This document shows positions 27,744 through 37,121 of a DNA stretch of 57,292 bases, in pieces. Source of the DNA: Pseudomonas folii. GTDB taxonomy: Bacteria > Pseudomonadota > Gammaproteobacteria > Pseudomonadales > Pseudomonadaceae. The stretch spans positions 1 through 57,292 of the forward strand of contig NZ_JACONW010000017.1 in NCBI RefSeq assembly GCF_014357575.1, in the 5' to 3' direction. The stretch's first letter is position 1. Each line of letters starts with the position of its first letter. The notes below the pieces were generated by a model that saw only the letters and a program-made list of their open reading frames with translations, was not told where the DNA came from and did no database searches. Position numbers and translations under genes: made by a program.

Positions 27744-29612
27744 ATGCTGAACAAATACCCTCTGTGGAAATACGTACTGATCCTGGCGGTGCTGGTGATC
27801 GGTTTTATTTATTCCGCACCCAATCTCTACCCTGACGATCCAGCGATCCAGATCAGCGGCGCAAGCACTGCGTTGCAGGTGGGTCAGGCTGATCTGGAGC
27901 GTGCGAGCAAAGCGCTTGTTGATTCCGGAATCGCGGTCAAGGCCTCTTCCCTGGCCGAGAATGGCAAAGGCGGTTTGTTGCGTCTGACCAAACAGGAAGA
28001 CCAGCTGCCGGCCAAGGATGTTGTGCGCAAGGTGTTGGGTGATGACTATGTCGTCGCACTTAACCTGGCCCGGACTACTCCGACATGGTTGCGTAATGTA
28101 GGCGCAACCCCGATGAAGATGGGTCTGGACTTGTCCGGTGGTGTGCACTTCCTGTTGGAAGTTGACATGGACAAGGCGCTGGATGCGCGTCTGAAAGTTT
28201 ATGAAGGCGAAGTCAAAAGCCTGCTGCGCAAGGAAAAAGTGCGTTATCGCAGCCTGCCGCAAGTGGGTGGCGCTATTCAACTGGGTTTCAGCGATGACGC
28301 TGCCCGTGAAGAAGCCCGCGTACTGGTTCGCAAGAATTTCACCGATTTTGAAATCACGCCGGCTGAGCTGAACGGGATTGCTGTTCTGCGTCTGGCGATG
28401 ACTCCGGCGAAGATCAACGAGATCCGCGACTACTCCATCAAGCAGAACCTGACCACGGTGCGTAACCGGGTCAACGAGCTGGGTGTTGCCGAGCCTCTGG
28501 TTCAGCGTCAGGGTGCCAACCGCATCGTGGTCGAGTTGCCGGGCGTACAGGATACCGCTGAAGCCAAGCGTATTCTGGGCAAGACAGCCAATCTGGAATT
28601 CCGTCTGGGCGCAGGTCCGGATGACTCCAAAGCCACTACCGAAATGTTCGAGTTCCGTGAAGGCGGTCGTCCGGCAGCTCCGGTTGAGCGTGGTCTGATC
28701 ATCACCGGTGATCAGGTGACTGACGCCAAGGCCAGCTTCGACGAGCATGGTCGTCCACAGGTGAACATCACTCTGGACGGTCACGGTGGCGATTTGATGA
28801 GCCGTGCAACCCGCAGCAATGTGGGTCGCAGCATGGCGGTGATCTTCATCGAGCAGAAGCCGACGACGACTTACACCAAGCAGATGGTCGACGGCGTCGA
28901 GAAAGACGTGCCGGTTCAGACCTTCAAGGAAGAGAAGAAAATCATCAGTCTGGCGACCATTCAGTCGCCGCTGGGTGCTCAGTTCCGGATTACCGGTCTG
29001 AACGGTCAGGGTGAGTCTTCCGAACTGGCGCTGTTGCTGCGTGCCGGTGGTCTGGCTGCGCCGATGTACTTCGCTGAAGAGCGCACCATTGGCCCGAGCC
29101 TGGGTGCTGACAACATCACCAAAGGTATCGATGCTTCCCTGTGGGGCATGCTGTTCGTGTCGCTGTTCATCATGGCGATCTATCGCTTCTTCGGCTTGAT
29201 CGCGACAGTCGCTCTGGCGCTGAACATGGTCATGCTGCTGGCGTTGATGTCGCTGCTGAGTGCAACGCTGACCCTGCCTGGTATTGCCGGTATCGTCTTG
29301 ACGATGGGTATGGCGGTGGACGCCAACGTGCTGATCTTCTCGCGGATACGCGAGGAAATCGCCAATGGCATGACTGTCCAGCGTGCGATTCATGAAGGTT
29401 TCGACCGCGCCTATACCGCGATCCTCGACGCCAACCTGACGACGTTGCTGGTCGGCGGCATTCTCTTCGCAATGGGCACGGGCCCGGTGAAGGGTTTTGC
29501 GGTGACCATGTCGCTCGGGATCTTTACCTCGATGTTCACGGCCATCATGGTGACCCGCGCAATGGTCAACCTGATCTATGGCGGGCGTGACTTCAAGAAG
29601 TTGTGGATTTAA
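27744..29612 (+). CDS. secD: Protein translocase subunit SecD
   Basis: RND-like Sec accessory component that uses the proton-motive force to pull preproteins through SecYEG. 622 residues. One N-terminal transmembrane helix, a large periplasmic P1 domain (about 35-440), including MGLDLSGGVHFLLEVD and KQNLTTVRNRVNELGVAEPLVQRQG, then five C-terminal helices with GIVLTMGMAVDANVLIFSRIREE, the conserved D-x-N RND motif. The start is ATG 27744 (MLNKYPLWKY); an adjacent GTG precedes it. It is followed by secF after nine bases. Confidence 0.97.
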   Translation: MLNKYPLWKYVLILAVLVIGFIYSAPNLYPDDPAIQISGASTALQVGQADLERASKALVDSGIAVKASSLAENGKGGLLRLTKQEDQLPAKDVVRKVLGDDYVVALNLARTTPTWLRNVGATPMKMGLDLSGGVHFLLEVDMDKALDARLKVYEGEVKSLLRKEKVRYRSLPQVGGAIQLGFSDDAAREEARVLVRKNFTDFEITPAELNGIAVLRLAMTPAKINEIRDYSIKQNLTTVRNRVNELGVAEPLVQRQGANRIVVELPGVQDTAEAKRILGKTANLEFRLGAGPDDSKATTEMFEFREGGRPAAPVERGLIITGDQVTDAKASFDEHGRPQVNITLDGHGGDLMSRATRSNVGRSMAVIFIEQKPTTTYTKQMVDGVEKDVPVQTFKEEKKIISLATIQSPLGAQFRITGLNGQGESSELALLLRAGGLAAPMYFAEERTIGPSLGADNITKGIDASLWGMLFVSLFIMAIYRFFGLIATVALALNMVMLLALMSLLSATLTLPGIAGIVLTMGMAVDANVLIFSRIREEIANGMTVQRAIHEGFDRAYTAILDANLTTLLVGGILFAMGTGPVKGFAVTMSLGIFTSMFTAIMVTRAMVNLIYGGRDFKKLWI

Positions 29613-29621
29613 GGGGCTGCC

Positions 29622-30533
29622 ATGTTACGTACCATTAACTTCATGGGCGTTCGCAATATTGCGTTCGCCGTTACGATGCTCCTTACTGCTCTGGCGTTGT
29701 TCAGCTGGTTCCATAAGGGCCTCAACTATGGTCTGGACTTTACCGGCGGTACGCTGATCGAGCTGACTTACGAGCGTCCTGCCGATCTGGGCAAGGTTCG
29801 TGAAGAGCTGGTCAGCTCTGGTTATCACGATGCGGTGGTGCAGAGCTTCGGCGCCACTACCGATCTGCTGGTGCGTATGCCCGGTGAAGATCCGCAACTG
29901 GGTTCCCAGGTTGCCGATGCCCTGCGTAAAGCAGGCGGCGACAACCCGGCTACCGTGAAGCGTGTCGAGTTCGTGGGCCCGCAAGTGGGTGAAGAGCTGC
30001 GCGACCAGGGCGGTCTGGGCATGCTGCTGGCTCTGGGCGGTGTTTTGATCTACCTGGCGTTCCGCTTCCAGTGGAAGTTCGCGGTGGGCGCAATCATCTC
30101 CCTGATCCACGACGTTGTCGTGACCATGGGTATCCTGTCGTTCTTCCAGATCACCTTCGACCTGACAGTGTTGGCGGCCGTGCTGGCGATCATCGGTTAC
30201 TCGCTGAACGACACCATCGTCGTATTCGACCGTGTGCGGGAAAACTTCCGTTTGCTGCGCAAGGCGTCGTTGATCGAGAACATCAACATCTCTACCACTC
30301 AGACGCTGCTGCGTACTGTCGCAACGTCCGTTTCGACCTTGCTGGCCATTGCTGCGCTGTGGGTATTTGGCGGTGACAACCTCGAAGGTTTCTCCATCGC
30401 GCTGTTCGTGGGTGTTGTGGCGGGTACTTACTCCTCCATCTACATCGCGAACGTGGTGCTGATCTGGCTGAACCTGACCACTGAGGACCTTATTCCTCCT
30501 GTGGTCGTCGATAAGGCTGACGATCTACCCTGA
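29622..30533 (+). CDS. secF: Protein translocase subunit SecF
   Basis: Partner of SecD. It has 303 residues, six transmembrane helices, and a small periplasmic domain between helices 1 and 2. Signatures visible are GLNYGLDFTGGTLIELTYE, VEFVGPQVGEELRDQG, and the D-x-N-containing AIIGYSLNDTIVVFDRVRENFRL. The C terminus is short and hydrophilic. It starts at ATG 29622 after AAGGGG and ends at a terminator, the last gene of the queA-tgt-yajC-secD-secF run. Confidence 0.97.
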   Translation: MLRTINFMGVRNIAFAVTMLLTALALFSWFHKGLNYGLDFTGGTLIELTYERPADLGKVREELVSSGYHDAVVQSFGATTDLLVRMPGEDPQLGSQVADALRKAGGDNPATVKRVEFVGPQVGEELRDQGGLGMLLALGGVLIYLAFRFQWKFAVGAIISLIHDVVVTMGILSFFQITFDLTVLAAVLAIIGYSLNDTIVVFDRVRENFRLLRKASLIENINISTTQTLLRTVATSVSTLLAIAALWVFGGDNLEGFSIALFVGVVAGTYSSIYIANVVLIWLNLTTEDLIPPVVVDKADDLP

Positions 30534-30560
30534 TCGCAGCTCTATCCGGGTGTGATGCCA

Positions 30561-30595
30561 AAAGGGCATGAGTATTGAACTCATGCCCTTTTTTA
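30561..30595 (+). terminator. Terminator after secF
   Basis: AAAGGGCATGAGT...ACTCATGCCCTTT with a short loop and a following T run. Confidence 0.92.
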
Positions 30596-30698
30596 TGCTC
30601 CAAGGCTTGGGTTCGTGGATTGCCGAGGCTCATGCTGGAACGGTAACGACCCCAAGTACTGCGTAGGAAACTACGTTTGAGATGGTCAGGAGGTTCAC

Positions 30699-31241
30699 GT
30701 GAACAAATCGTTGCTTGTTGGTGCTGTGCTGGGCGCTGCCGTTGTTACGGCTGGCGGTGCTGTTGCCACCTACAGCCTCGTTAAAAGCGGCCCGGAATAT
30801 GCGGATGTACTGGCAGTCGAGCCGGTTAAACAGCAAATAAAAACGCCGCGTGAAGTTTGCAAAGATGTAACCGTAACCAAGCGTGCTCCGGTCAAGGATG
30901 AGCACCAGATTGTGGGTAGCGTGATCGGCGCCGTTGCAGGTGGCTTGCTGGGTAACCAGGTAGGCGGCGGCAATGGCAAGAAGATCGCCACCGTAGCAGG
31001 CGCTGTCGGCGGCGGATATGCCGGTAACAAGGTTCAGGAAGGTATGCAGAACCGCGACACTTACACCACCACCGAAACTCGCTGCAACACGGTCAATGAC
31101 ATCAGCGACAAGGTCGTGGGTTATGACGTGAAGTACAAGCTGAATGACAAGGTGGGTCAGGTGCGCATGGATCGTGATCCGGGCGGTCAGATTCCAGTCA
31201 ACAAGGAAGGCCAGCTGATTCTGGGTCAAAACCAGCAATAA
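30699..31241 (+). CDS. Glycine zipper 2TM-domain protein
   Basis: A 180-residue envelope protein. The N-terminal hydrophobic stretch (LLVGAVLGAAVVTAGGAVATYSLV) may be a signal anchor. Residues about 70-110 form the glycine zipper: GSVIGAVAGGLLGNQVGGGNGKKIATVAGAVGGGYAGN. Two Cys (in REVCKDVTV and ETRCNTVND) flank the zipper, and the C-terminal domain resembles outer-membrane SlyB/Rick17-type proteins. The start is GTG 30699, confirmed by AGGAGG eight bases upstream. Standalone gene with its own terminator. Possible role in envelope integrity, from family only. Confidence 0.88.
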   Translation: MNKSLLVGAVLGAAVVTAGGAVATYSLVKSGPEYADVLAVEPVKQQIKTPREVCKDVTVTKRAPVKDEHQIVGSVIGAVAGGLLGNQVGGGNGKKIATVAGAVGGGYAGNKVQEGMQNRDTYTTTETRCNTVNDISDKVVGYDVKYKLNDKVGQVRMDRDPGGQIPVNKEGQLILGQNQQ

Positions 31242-31261
31242 GCTTGAGCTTGCGTTGATCA

Positions 31262-31291
31262 GAAAAAGCACCTTCGGGTGCTTTTTCTTTT
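31262..31291 (+). terminator. Terminator after glycine zipper gene
   Basis: GAAAAAGCACC-TTCG-GGTGCTTTTTC, a perfect stem with a T run. Confidence 0.93.
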
Positions 31292-31317
31292 TCTGTGTGG
31301 CAGAAGGTGGCAGGCAC

Positions 31318-31347
31318 AAAAAAACCGGCGCTTGGCCGGTTTTTTTA
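31318..31347. terminator. Bidirectional terminator before suhB end
   Basis: AAAAAACCGGC-GCTT-GGCCGGTTTTTT. The A run on one side and T run on the other make it suitable for terminating suhB on the minus strand and backing up the upstream terminator. Confidence 0.88.
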
Positions 31348-31359
31348 GGGGGCTGAATC

Positions 31360-32175
31360 TTAACGCTTCATCGTGGCCGGCAGGTGCGGTGCGATTGAGG
31401 TCAGAACAGCTTTGAAGCACTTGGTGTTACCGGCAACAATGTGGCCTTTTTCCAGGAAGTCGTGACCGCCTGTGAAGTCGCTGACCAGACCGCCTGCTTC
31501 CTGGATCAGCAGCGCGCCTGCAGCCATGTCCCACTCGGACAGGCCCGATTCCCAGAAGGCGTCGAAGCGACCGGCTGCTACATAAGCCAGGTCCAGGCTG
31601 GCAGCGCCTGCGCGACGGATGCCTGCGGTCTGGCCTACCAGGCTGCGGAACATGCCCAGGTAGTTTTCCAGGTTGTCCATCTGGTCGTCGCGGAACGGGA
31701 AGCCGGTGCCGAGCAGGGCGCCGTCAAGGCTGGTGCGCGGGCTGACGCGCATGCGGCGACCGTTGAGTTGCGCGCCGTTACCAGCGCTGGCGGTGAATTC
31801 TTCCTGGCGAACCGGGTCCAGAACCACTGCGTGAGCCAGACGGCCTTTATGTTTACAGGCAATGCTGACGGCGAAGTGCGGGATGCCGCGAACGAAGTTG
31901 GTCGTGCCGTCCAGCGGGTCGATGATCCACAGGTAGTCAGCGCCTTCGCCGCTGCCCTCATGCATGCCGGTTTCTTCGCCGAGGATGCCGTGAGTCGGGT
32001 AGGCCTTGCGCAGGGCGGTGATGATCAGTTGCTCGGCAGCGCGGTCAATTTCGCTGACGTAATCCTTCGCACCTTTTTCATCGACCTTGATGGTATCCAG
32101 GCGCTCGATGGAGCGGAAGATCAATTCGCTGGCGCTGCGGGCGGCGCGCAGCGCGATATTCAGCATGGGCTGCAT
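31360..32175 (-). CDS. suhB: Inositol-1-monophosphatase family protein SuhB
   Basis: Mg-dependent phosphatase of the inositol monophosphatase family. SuhB also joins the rRNA antitermination complex and, in P. aeruginosa, affects virulence gene expression (known from the family). The 271-residue length fits. Metal-site motifs are visible: GILGEETG, WIIDPLDGTTNFVRGIPHFAVSIA, and SEWDMAAGALLIQEAGGLVSD. The long frame extends upstream into REP sequence, but ATG 32175 (MQPMLNIALRAAR) is the real start. It is divergent from trmJ across a REP-rich gap. Confidence 0.96.
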   Translation of the reverse strand: MQPMLNIALRAARSASELIFRSIERLDTIKVDEKGAKDYVSEIDRAAEQLIITALRKAYPTHGILGEETGMHEGSGEGADYLWIIDPLDGTTNFVRGIPHFAVSIACKHKGRLAHAVVLDPVRQEEFTASAGNGAQLNGRRMRVSPRTSLDGALLGTGFPFRDDQMDNLENYLGMFRSLVGQTAGIRRAGAASLDLAYVAAGRFDAFWESGLSEWDMAAGALLIQEAGGLVSDFTGGHDFLEKGHIVAGNTKCFKAVLTSIAPHLPATMKR

Positions 32176-32282
32176 GGACGTTTCACCTAGGTCGTTAAAG
32201 AAAGCCGAACATTGTATTGGCTGTGGCGGAACTTTTCCAGTGGTTAACTGGATGCCGATGTCGCAGGATCGGCTCCAACCTC

Positions 32283-32374
32283 GAAGAGGCTGGGACAGGC
32301 ACTGGATCTTCATCTGCAGAAATACCGCCTTCCCGGCTAAAGCCGGTCCCACGAGATTGCGCGACTTGTGGGCG
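32283..32374. repeat. Direct repeat copy 1 with REP, family B
   Basis: About 91 bp (GAAGAGGCTGGGACAGGCAC ... CGCGACTTGTGGGCG) repeated at 32637-32728 with few mismatches, offset 354 bp. It includes the REP unit CCCGGCTAAAGCCGGTCCCA at 32332. Confidence 0.85.
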
Positions 32375-32409
32375 ATTCCATGTTTGTCTGCAATCCCGCG
32401 TTTGATCTT

Positions 32410-32498
32410 GTAGGACCGGCTTTAGCCGGGAGGGCGTCGGAATGGTCGCTAAATTTTCTTCGCCAGATATACCCCCTCCCGGCTGAAGCCAGTCCTAC
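32410..32498. repeat. REPIN, family B
   Basis: Inverted pair GTAGGACCGGCTTTAGCCGG / CCGGCTGAAGCCAGTCCTAC between suhB and trmJ. Confidence 0.88.
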
Positions 32499-32616
32499 GA
32501 CCGTGGAGCTTGTGGGAGCCGAGCTTGCTGGCGATGAACAATAACGCGATCTCTCTACCATACCGCTGCGCCTGATTCATTCGGGCGGGTCGACTAACAA
32601 AGGAATGAGTGATGTC

Positions 32617-32728
32617 GTGGGACCGGCTTTAGCCGGGAAGAGGCCGGGACAGGCGCTGGATCTTCATCTGCAGAAATACCGCCTTCCCGTCTAAAGCCGG
32701 TCCCAGGAGATTACGCGACTTGTGGGCG
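32617..32728. repeat. REPIN, family B, containing direct repeat copy 2
   Basis: REPIN arms GTGGGACCGGCTTTAGCCGG (32617) and TCTAAAGCCGGTCCCA (32690-32705). Its right part and flank repeat the segment at 32283-32374. Confidence 0.85.
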
Positions 32729-32814
32729 TCTGTAGTCAGCCGCAACCGTTCATAGCGTTCATCCCGGCGGTTCTGTAAGATTTCACCCCCTCTACTTATC
32801 TGTGAGCACTCGCC

Positions 32815-33588
32815 TTGCTGCAAAACATTCGTGTTGTCCTGGTCGGTACCAGTCACCCCGGTAATATCGGTGGGGCTGCTCGTGCCATGAAAAACATGGG
32901 GCTTTCGCGCCTGGTGCTCGTTGATCCGCAGTTTTTCCCTCACCATGAGGCTGATGCCCGCGCTTCGGGTGCTGGCGATATCCTTGAGAAAGCCCAGGTC
33001 GTCGCAACCCTTGAAGACGCTTTAGTGGGATGCAATCTGGTCATGGGCACCAGCGCTCGCGACCGTCGCATTCCGTGGCCGCTGCTCGATCCGCGTGAGT
33101 CGGGCGTGATGGCGGCCGAGCAGGCAGGGCAGGGTGCGGAAGTGGCGTTGGTGTTCGGTCGTGAATACGCCGGCCTGACCAACGAGGAGTTGCAGCGATG
33201 TCATTACCACGTACATATCCCGTCCGATCCAGAGTTCAGCTCGCTGAATCTCGCCGCGGCGGTTCAGGTCCTCAGTTATGAGGTGCGCATGTCGTGGCTG
33301 GCTACCCAGGGCCAGCCTACCAAGGTCGAAAAAGTTGAGGTGACCTCGGTACGCAGCGCTGACCTGGCGACCATGGATGAGATGGAAGGCTTCTATGGCC
33401 ATCTCGAAGCAACTCTGGTGGCTATCGGCTTTCTCGATCCGGAAAAACCTCGCCATTTGATGGCCCGGCTGCGTCGCCTGTATGGCCGTAGCGAGGTGAA
33501 TCGCTCCGAGATCAGTATTTTGCGCGGCATCCTTACCGAAACCCAGAAGGCTGCACGTGGTGAACCGTACAAACGGAAGGAACAATGA
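32815..33588 (+). CDS. trmJ: tRNA (cytidine/uridine-2'-O-)-methyltransferase TrmJ
   Basis: SPOUT-class enzyme that 2'-O-methylates nucleotide 32 of tRNAs. 257 residues. Visible motifs are [23 protein letters not shown] at the start, [16 protein letters not shown] and [21 protein letters not shown], which form the trefoil-knot S-adenosylmethionine site. The C-terminal 90 residues are the helical extension of TrmJ. The start is TTG 32815, the only reasonable one, since it opens with the conserved [10 protein letters not shown]. Its stop overlaps the cysE start region (ATGATG). Confidence 0.95.
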   Translation: MLQNIRVVLVGTSHPGNIGGAARAMKNMGLSRLVLVDPQFFPHHEADARASGAGDILEKAQVVATLEDALVGCNLVMGTSARDRRIPWPLLDPRESGVMAAEQAGQGAEVALVFGREYAGLTNEELQRCHYHVHIPSDPEFSSLNLAAAVQVLSYEVRMSWLATQGQPTKVEKVEVTSVRSADLATMDEMEGFYGHLEATLVAIGFLDPEKPRHLMARLRRLYGRSEVNRSEISILRGILTETQKAARGEPYKRKEQ

Positions 33589-34364
33589 TGTTCGAGCGTC
33601 TGCGTGAAGATATTCAAAGTGTGTTTCATCGCGATCCTGCTGCCCGTAACTCGTTTGAGGTGCTGACCTGCTACCCCGGCATGCACGCCATCTGGCTGCA
33701 TCGGCTGGCGCACATTCTGTGGACCAATGGCTGGAAGTGGCCTGCGCGGGTGGTTTCAAATTTCGGTCGCTGGATGACCGGGATCGAAATCCATCCCGGC
33801 GCCAAGGTCGGGCATCGTTTCTTTATCGATCACGGCATGGGGATTGTGATCGGTGAGACGGCTGAAATCGGCAATGACGTGACGCTCTATCAGGGCGTAA
33901 CCCTTGGGGGCACCAGCTGGAATGCCGGCAAGCGCCATCCCACCCTGGAGGATGGTGTCGTGGTGGGCGCGGGTGCCAAGGTTCTTGGGCCGTTCACTGT
34001 TGGTGCTGGCGCCAAGATCGGTTCCAACGCGGTCGTGACCAAGGCTGTTCCCGCAGGTGCTACGGCGGTGGGGATTCCGGGGCGGATCATTATCAAGTCC
34101 AGTGATGACGTGGAAGCCAAGCGCAAGGCTATCGCCGAGAAGCTGGGTTTTGATGCTTACGGCGTCAGTGAGGACATGCCGGATCCGGTTGCGCGTGCGA
34201 TTGGTCAATTGCTGGATCACTTGCAGGCGGTAGACGGTCGCCTGGAAGGGATGTGCGAGGCCCTTAAAGGGCTTGGCAGCGATTACTGCGCCAAGGAGCT
34301 GCCCGAGCTGCGTGACGAAGTGTTTGATTGCGTGAAGGACAAGAGCGAGAGCAAGGTCGGCTGA
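33588..34364 (+). CDS. cysE: Serine O-acetyltransferase
   Basis: Acetyl-CoA:L-serine O-acetyltransferase, the first step of cysteine synthesis. Cysteine later supplies sulfur to IscS encoded next door. 258 residues, the shorter CysE/EpsC-type form. N-terminal helices are followed by a left-handed beta-helix with hexapeptide repeats (about 65-165). Visible are [26 protein letters not shown] with catalytic Asp-His, [32 protein letters not shown], and [20 protein letters not shown]. The C-terminal 90 residues are helical. ATG 33588 (MFERLRED) is preferred over the immediately adjacent ATG 33585. Confidence 0.96.
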   Translation: MFERLREDIQSVFHRDPAARNSFEVLTCYPGMHAIWLHRLAHILWTNGWKWPARVVSNFGRWMTGIEIHPGAKVGHRFFIDHGMGIVIGETAEIGNDVTLYQGVTLGGTSWNAGKRHPTLEDGVVVGAGAKVLGPFTVGAGAKIGSNAVVTKAVPAGATAVGIPGRIIIKSSDDVEAKRKAIAEKLGFDAYGVSEDMPDPVARAIGQLLDHLQAVDGRLEGMCEALKGLGSDYCAKELPELRDEVFDCVKDKSESKVG

Positions 34365-34371
34365 TGGCGCT

Positions 34372-34403
34372 ACACCCGGGGCGTGCCATGCGCCCCGGTG
34401 TTT
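34372..34403 (+). terminator. Probable terminator after cysE
   Basis: ACACC(C)GGGGCG-TGCCATG-CGCCCCGGTGT with one bulged base and only a short TTT after it, so strength is uncertain. Confidence 0.6.
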
Positions 34404-34456
34404 GCTATGATGCGGCCGCGGTTTTGCGCTCAATCCCGACTGTTTTGCTAGGTCTT

Positions 34457-34481
34457 ATAGTTGACTTAAATACTCGGGAAT
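34457..34481 (+). promoter_or_regulatory. Probable IscR type 1 operator of the isc operon
   Basis: ATAGTTGACTTAAATACTCG and following GGAAT match the known IscR type 1 pattern (ATA..YGACT....AGTCRRGTAT-like) in its left half and spacing. It lies 40 bp before the iscR start and overlaps the TTGACT -35 element, so [2Fe-2S]-IscR should repress the operon, as established in enterobacteria. Confidence 0.72.
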
Positions 34482-34521
34482 AGCATACTCGCTCTCATTC
34501 CGAACCTCTGCGGTATACGCC

Positions 34522-35013
34522 ATGCGACTGACTACTAAAGGCCGATACGCTGTAACTGCCATGCTTGATCTGGCGTTACATGCGCAGAACGGGCCAGTGT
34601 CTCTGGCCGACATTTCCGAGCGTCAGGGCATTTCCCTGTCCTACCTTGAGCAACTGTTCGCCAAATTGCGCCGTGGCAATCTGGTCTCCAGCGTGCGTGG
34701 TCCCGGTGGTGGTTACCAGTTGTCTCGTGACATGCACGGCATCAAGGTTGCCCAGGTGGTCGATGCGGTCAACGAATCTGTAGATGCCACGCGTTGCCAG
34801 GGTTTGGGTGATTGCCACGCCGGCGATACCTGCCTGACTCACCATTTGTGGTGTGACCTCAGTGAGCAGATTCACGAATTTCTAAGCGGTATCAGTCTGG
34901 CCGACCTTGTCACTCGCCGTGAGGTACAAGAAGTTGCCCAGCGCCAGGATATGCGCCGTACCAGCGCCAAGACCCAGTACCTGGATAAGATTGAAACGTC
35001 CGCCGTTGAATGA
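34522..35013 (+). CDS. iscR: Iron-sulfur cluster assembly regulator IscR
   Basis: Rrf2-family winged helix-turn-helix regulator that senses [2Fe-2S] supply and represses isc when clusters are plentiful. 163 residues. The HTH lies at about 1-60 ([41 protein letters not shown]), with the wing [18 protein letters not shown]. The three cluster-binding cysteines are in the [20 protein letters not shown] stretch near residues 92-104, followed by the conserved His. First gene of the isc operon, 44 bp before iscS. Confidence 0.97.
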   Translation: MRLTTKGRYAVTAMLDLALHAQNGPVSLADISERQGISLSYLEQLFAKLRRGNLVSSVRGPGGGYQLSRDMHGIKVAQVVDAVNESVDATRCQGLGDCHAGDTCLTHHLWCDLSEQIHEFLSGISLADLVTRREVQEVAQRQDMRRTSAKTQYLDKIETSAVE

Positions 35014-35057
35014 GCGTAGATGAATCAGCGGTGCGCCTGCCTGATAGGAGAGATTCA

Positions 35058-36272
35058 ATGAAGTTGCCGATTTACCTTGATTACTCCGCGACGACCCCGG
35101 TCGATCCGCGTGTCGCTCAGAAAATGATTGAGTGCCTGACCGCTGACGGAAACTTCGGTAACCCGGCATCGCGCTCCCACGTCTTCGGCTGGAAAGCTGA
35201 AGAGTCGGTCGAGAACGCCCGCCGCCAGGTCGCTGATCTGGTCAACGCCGATCCGCGCGAAATTGTCTGGACCTCCGGTGCTACCGAGTCCGATAACCTT
35301 GCCATCAAGGGCGTCGCGCATTTCTATGCCAGCAAGGGCAAGCACATCATCACCAACAAGATCGAGCACAAGGCTGTGCTCGACACCACGCGTCAGCTTG
35401 AGCGTGAAGGTTTTGAAGTCACCTACATCGAGCCGGGTGAAGATGGTTTGATCACGCCTTCGATGGTTGAATCCGCTCTGCGTGACGACACTATTCTGGT
35501 TTCGATCATGCACGTGAACAACGAGATCGGCACCATCAACGACATCGCTGCCATTGGCGAGCTGACCCGCTCCCGTGGCGTGCTGTTCCATGTCGATGCT
35601 GCGCAGTCCACCGGTAAGGTCGAGATCGATCTGGCCAGCCTCAAGGTTGACCTGATGTCGTTCTCCGCACACAAGACCTACGGTCCTAAAGGTATCGGCG
35701 CGCTGTACGTCAGCCGCAAGCCGCGTGTTCGCCTTGAAGCGGCCATGCACGGCGGTGGTCACGAACGTGGCATGCGTTCCGGTACTCTGGCGACGCATCA
35801 GATCGTCGGCATGGGTGAAGCATTCCGTATCGCCAAGGAAGAAATGGCCGCAGAAAACGTGCGAGTCAAAGCCTTGAGTGATCGCTTCTACAAGCAGGTC
35901 GAGCATCTCGAAGAGTTGTACGTCAACGGCAGCATGACTGCTCGGGTGCCGCACAACCTGAATCTGAGCTTCAACTACGTCGAAGGCGAGTCGCTGATCA
36001 TGGCGCTCAAGGATCTGGCCGTTTCTTCCGGTTCCGCCTGTACTTCCGCGTCGCTTGAGCCGTCCTATGTGCTACGCGCCCTTGGTCGTAATGACGAACT
36101 GGCGCATAGCTCGATACGCTTCACCTTTGGTCGTTTCAGTACCGAAGAAGAAATGGACTACGCCGCGCAGAAAGTCTGCGAAGCGGTCACCAAGCTGCGT
36201 GCACTTTCGCCGCTATGGGACATGTACAAAGACGGCGTCGACATTTCCAAGATCGAGTGGGCGGCGCACTAA
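35058..36272 (+). CDS. iscS: Cysteine desulfurase IscS
   Basis: PLP enzyme that removes sulfur from cysteine as a persulfide for Fe-S cluster and thio-nucleotide synthesis. 404 residues, the standard IscS length. The PLP lysine lies in [12 protein letters not shown], and the persulfide cysteine in the mobile loop [21 protein letters not shown] (about 320-340). The start is ATG 35058 ([19 protein letters not shown]) after AGGAGAG; the frame opens 16 codons earlier. The C-terminal [10 protein letters not shown] is the IscU-contact tail. Confidence 0.98.
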   Translation: MKLPIYLDYSATTPVDPRVAQKMIECLTADGNFGNPASRSHVFGWKAEESVENARRQVADLVNADPREIVWTSGATESDNLAIKGVAHFYASKGKHIITNKIEHKAVLDTTRQLEREGFEVTYIEPGEDGLITPSMVESALRDDTILVSIMHVNNEIGTINDIAAIGELTRSRGVLFHVDAAQSTGKVEIDLASLKVDLMSFSAHKTYGPKGIGALYVSRKPRVRLEAAMHGGGHERGMRSGTLATHQIVGMGEAFRIAKEEMAAENVRVKALSDRFYKQVEHLEELYVNGSMTARVPHNLNLSFNYVEGESLIMALKDLAVSSGSACTSASLEPSYVLRALGRNDELAHSSIRFTFGRFSTEEEMDYAAQKVCEAVTKLRALSPLWDMYKDGVDISKIEWAAH

Positions 36273-36355
36273 TTAAAAGCCGCCTTACAGACAGGCCATG
36301 TTCCACCCGTTGTTACGTGGCTTGCAGAGCGGCTCCCTGATAGAGGAATAGCATC

Positions 36356-36742
36356 ATGGCTTACAGCGAAAAGGTCATTGACCACTACGAAAATCCGCGC
36401 AACGTCGGCAAGATGAACGCGGAAGATCCAGATGTTGGCACCGGCATGGTCGGCGCTCCTGCTTGCGGCGACGTCATGCGTCTGCAAATCAAGGTCAACG
36501 AGCAGGGCGTCATCGAAGATGCCAAGTTCAAGACTTATGGTTGCGGTTCGGCTATCGCCTCCAGCTCTCTGGCTACCGAGTGGATGAAGGGCAAGACTCT
36601 GGACGAAGCAGAGACCATCAAGAACACTCAGCTGGCCGAAGAACTGGCTTTGCCTCCGGTGAAAATTCACTGTTCGGTACTCGCTGAAGACGCTATCAAG
36701 GCGGCTGTTCGCGATTACAAGCAGAAGAAAGGCCTGCTGTAA
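36356..36742 (+). CDS. iscU: Fe-S cluster scaffold protein IscU
   Basis: The scaffold on which [2Fe-2S] clusters are built from IscS persulfide. 128 residues. The three ligand cysteines are in GAPACGDVMRL, YGCGSAIAS and IHCSVLAED, with the stabilising Asp next to the first (CGD). The LPPVK motif recognised by HscA is visible just before the third Cys. ATG 36356 follows GAGGAATAGC. 83 bp separate it from iscS. Confidence 0.98.
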   Translation: MAYSEKVIDHYENPRNVGKMNAEDPDVGTGMVGAPACGDVMRLQIKVNEQGVIEDAKFKTYGCGSAIASSSLATEWMKGKTLDEAETIKNTQLAEELALPPVKIHCSVLAEDAIKAAVRDYKQKKGLL

Positions 36743-36789
36743 TAGCAGCGTTTTCTAAAGAAGCTGGTGTGAAGTAATAAGGAGTTCCG

Positions 36790-37113
36790 ATGGCTATCAG
36801 CATGACAGAAGCTGCCGCAAATCACGTACGACGCTCCCTTGACGGGCGTGGCAAAGGTGATGGCGTTCGTCTGGGTGTGCGCACCACAGGCTGTTCAGGT
36901 CTCGCCTATGTGCTTGAGTTCGTCGATGAGGCGCAAAGCGAAGACAGCGTGTTCGAACTGCACGGCGTCAAGGTGATCATTGACCCGAAAAGCCTGGTCT
37001 ACCTCGATGGCACCGAGCTTGATTTCGTCAAGGAAGGGTTGAACGAAGGCTTCAAGTTCAACAATCCCAACTCGCGCGGTGAATGTGGCTGCGGCGAAAG
37101 CTTCAACGTCTGA
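36790..37113 (+). CDS. iscA: A-type Fe-S carrier IscA
   Basis: A-type carrier delivering clusters to target proteins. 107 residues. The three cysteines are in [13 protein letters not shown] and [11 protein letters not shown] at the C terminus. ATG 36790 follows AAGGAG. The downstream hscB GTG lies eight bases past its stop; the overlapping longer frame from 37083 is not the true hscB start. Confidence 0.97.
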   Translation: MAISMTEAAANHVRRSLDGRGKGDGVRLGVRTTGCSGLAYVLEFVDEAQSEDSVFELHGVKVIIDPKSLVYLDGTELDFVKEGLNEGFKFNNPNSRGECGCGESFNV

Positions 37114-37121
37114 GGCTTATT

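Noticed and set aside
27726..29393. 555-codon minus-strand frame opposite secD
   Set aside because: Shadow of secD; His/Gln/Arg-rich, no domain.
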